Shown here piece by piece: positions 62,663 to 64,000 of a stretch of DNA of 64,000 bases (positions within the stretch are counted from its first letter, which is position 1; every line of letters begins with the position of its first letter). The stretch comes from Desulfobacteraceae bacterium UBA2245. GTDB taxonomy: Bacteria > Desulfobacterota > Desulfobacteria > Desulfobacterales > UBA2245. The stretch is taken from contig DDYB01000017.1 of NCBI GenBank assembly GCA_002347265.1, forward strand, positions 111,078 to 175,077. The letters are read 5' to 3'. A program made the position numbers and the translations under genes. The notes under the pieces were generated by a model. It saw only the letters and a program-made list of their open reading frames with translations, ran no database searches and was not told the origin of the DNA.

Positions 62663-62961
62663 TGTGTGAATGGGTCCCTTGCATTGGTATCTTTCCTGGT
62701 TTTCCTGGGGTCGGACCAAGATAACGTACTGAAATCAGGATGATCGGCTTAAAAATTATCCTCGAAATACAGCTTAGAACGCGCTTTTTGCTGGCAAAAA
62801 AAGCGTTCTAAGAAAACAGGACACAACCCGAACCGCATTTTGATCTTCAAAGTTATGTGTCTGGACATCACGGTGCATAAGACAAAGAGCTGGTCTGGGA
62901 AAACTGGACGGGTGCATAAGTGTAAAAGCTGCTCTATAATGAACGAAAAAAAGGAGCGATA
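62663..62961. other. Intergenic region before the IS3 element, with long hairpin
   Basis: No gene. CTTAGAACGC (62773-62782) and GCGTTCTAAG (62803-62812) are perfect inverted arms, with inner GCTTTTT/AAAAAAAGC pairing. No IS left inverted repeat could be fixed, because the right end is outside the window. AAGGAGCG precedes orfA. Confidence 0.45.
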
Positions 62962-63264
62962 ATGAGCAGGAGACCGAGAAGAAATCATGCACCGGCATTC
63001 AAGGCGAAAGTGGCGTTGGATGCCCTGAAGGGCGATCAGACGATTGTTGAGTTGTCCCAGCGGTATCAGGTTCATCCGAATCAGATTACGGAGTGGAAGA
63101 AGCAGCTTCTGGAGCGCGCGGCAGACGTTTTCAGCAAGGACAGGAAACCCGAACAGGGGCCGAGCGTCAAGGAGCTTCACGCCAAGATCGGGCAGTTGTC
63201 GATGGAGAACGATTTTTTATCAGGCGCGCTCGGTCGCATAGGCGATGCGAGCGCCAGGAAATGA
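62962..63264 (+). CDS. IS3-family OrfA (HTH)
   Basis: 100-residue DNA-binding subunit: RNHAPAFKAKVALDALKG, the HTH segment IVELSQRYQVHPNQITEWKKQL, and a coiled-coil end (KELHAKIGQLSMENDFLSGAL). A short AAGGAGCG ribosome site lies just upstream. Its stop (63262-63264) overlaps the orfB ATG 63261 as ATGA, so orfB is reached by reinitiation or a programmed -1 frameshift. Confidence 0.9.
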   Translation: MSRRPRRNHAPAFKAKVALDALKGDQTIVELSQRYQVHPNQITEWKKQLLERAADVFSKDRKPEQGPSVKELHAKIGQLSMENDFLSGALGRIGDASARK

Positions 63265-64000
63265 TCGACAAAAAGGAAAAACTGCCTGTAACGAGGCAAT
63301 GCAAGCTTTTGGAGTTGAACCGATCCGGCGTCTACTATAAACTGGCGTCCCTGAGCGAGCGAGATGTTGAACTGATGCGTCAGATTGACGAGATTCATCT
63401 GAAATGCCCGTTCTATGGCAGCCGGAAAATTCGCGACGAGCTGTGGTCAAAGGGCTATGAACTGGGTCGAGACAAGGTGCGCCGTCTGATGAGATTGATG
63501 GGCGTCGAGGCGCTTTATATCAAGCCGAAGCTTTCATTGGCGCATCCTGGGCATTTGAAGTATCCGTATCGGCTCCGCAATCTTGAGATCGATCGCGCGA
63601 ATCAGGTGTGGGCCGCTGACATCACGTACATTCCCATGGCAAAGGGGCATTGTTATCTTGTGGTGGTGATGGATTGGGCGAGCCGGATGGTTCTCTCCTG
63701 GCGGTTGTCCAACACCCTGGACAGTTCGTTCTGTGTGGACGCCCTGGAAGAGGCTATTGCCAGATACGGCTGCCCTGAAATCTTCAATACGAATCAGGGC
63801 AGCCAGTTTACTTCGGAATCGTTTACAGATGTTCTTCATACAAATAATATCAGTATCAGCATGGACGGCAAGGGCCGGTGGATGGACAATGTTTTTATTG
63901 AAAGAATTTGGAGAAGCGTCAAATACGAGGATATCTACCTGAAAGCATATGGATCAATGACCGAATTGAAGAAAGGACTTTCTGTCTATTTCAAATTTTA
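63261..64000 (+). CDS. IS3-family transposase OrfB, catalytic Asp changed (3' end outside window)
   Basis: At least 246 residues. N-terminal HTH-like part, then rve integrase core. D120 is in WAADITYI and E214 in DNVFIERIW. The second acidic residue should be Asp in the D-Q-G-S motif; here it is N178 (NTNQGSQF, AAT at 63792-63794). The spacing to E214 is 35, the standard DD(35)E value. Catalysis is likely abolished, or it depends on another copy. Confidence 0.9.
   Translation, partial: MIDKKEKLPVTRQCKLLELNRSGVYYKLASLSERDVELMRQIDEIHLKCPFYGSRKIRDELWSKGYELGRDKVRRLMRLMGVEALYIKPKLSLAHPGHLKYPYRLRNLEIDRANQVWAADITYIPMAKGHCYLVVVMDWASRMVLSWRLSNTLDSSFCVDALEEAIARYGCPEIFNTNQGSQFTSESFTDVLHTNNISISMDGKGRWMDNVFIERIWRSVKYEDIYLKAYGSMTELKKGLSVYFKF

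Larger units (their letters stand above)
62962..64000 (+). mobile_element. IS3-family insertion sequence (right end outside window)
   Basis: Two overlapping ORFs, orfA (helix-turn-helix) and orfB (DDE), of IS3 organisation. The left boundary is not determined; coordinates start at orfA. Confidence 0.85.

Overview
The window looks like a chromosomal segment of a strictly anaerobic, Gram-negative member of the Desulfobacterota (sulfate-reducer-like Deltaproteobacteria). This is an inference. It rests on a DUF2232 membrane protein between rpsR and rplI, an isolated Fo-ATPase operon (atpZ-atpI-atpB-atpE), DUF4416 and DUF5320 proteins, an aldehyde:ferredoxin-oxidoreductase-family enzyme with sulfur-carrier partners, and a full set of lipid A/LPS genes. 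No rRNA genes and no CRISPR array were seen.

Layout. 1-16.2 kb: peptidoglycan recycling (mpl), a sirtuin, a KtrAB-type K+ transporter, hemL, a degenerate KptA-like protein, tRNA-Lys(CTT), then rpsF-rpsR-DUF2232-rplI-dnaB-hflX-suhB, a GlcD-type oxidase and a divergent dnaA. 16.2-19.5 kb: an AT-rich intergenic region with a DnaA-box-like pair, then uvrA. 19.6-38.9 kb: a long leftward block. Read in the direction of transcription it holds lptF-lptG-waaA-lpxK and two glycosyltransferases (outer-membrane lipid synthesis), an LpxL-like acyltransferase, Trm112, DUF4416, yicC-remA-gmk, rlmB, icd, comF, pgeF, pyrK and the Fo operon. 39.2-43.6 kb: a tungsten/molybdenum-type oxidoreductase with a MoaD-like carrier, an E1-like activating enzyme and a ubiquitin-fold-like protein, then mscL with a decayed second copy. 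43.8-53.3 kb: enolase, a HAD phosphatase, a radical SAM/DUF5320 cluster, a ChaN-like protein and an uncharacterised three-gene coiled-coil/membrane operon.

53.9-64 kb is the accessory region and the most interesting part. It is a chromosomal integron: an IntI-type integrase transcribed leftward, an attI core, and at least five rightward gene cassettes separated by four recognisable attC sites. Their products are a TIR-domain protein, two small membrane proteins, a possible nuclease-fold protein, an MFS transporter and a 417-residue unknown. Base composition shifts sharply between cassettes. Just past the last cassette a second, diverged copy of the integrase-leader/attI-side sequence occurs, followed by a degenerate attC-like site. 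A MaoC hydratase and an odd KAS III homologue lacking two catalytic residues come next. The window ends inside an IS3-family element whose transposase has Asn in place of the second catalytic Asp.

How the parts fit. The housekeeping genes lie in conventional clusters (translation/replication, envelope, ATP synthase). The integron is a capture platform, and its TIR cassette is a plausible anti-phage NADase.
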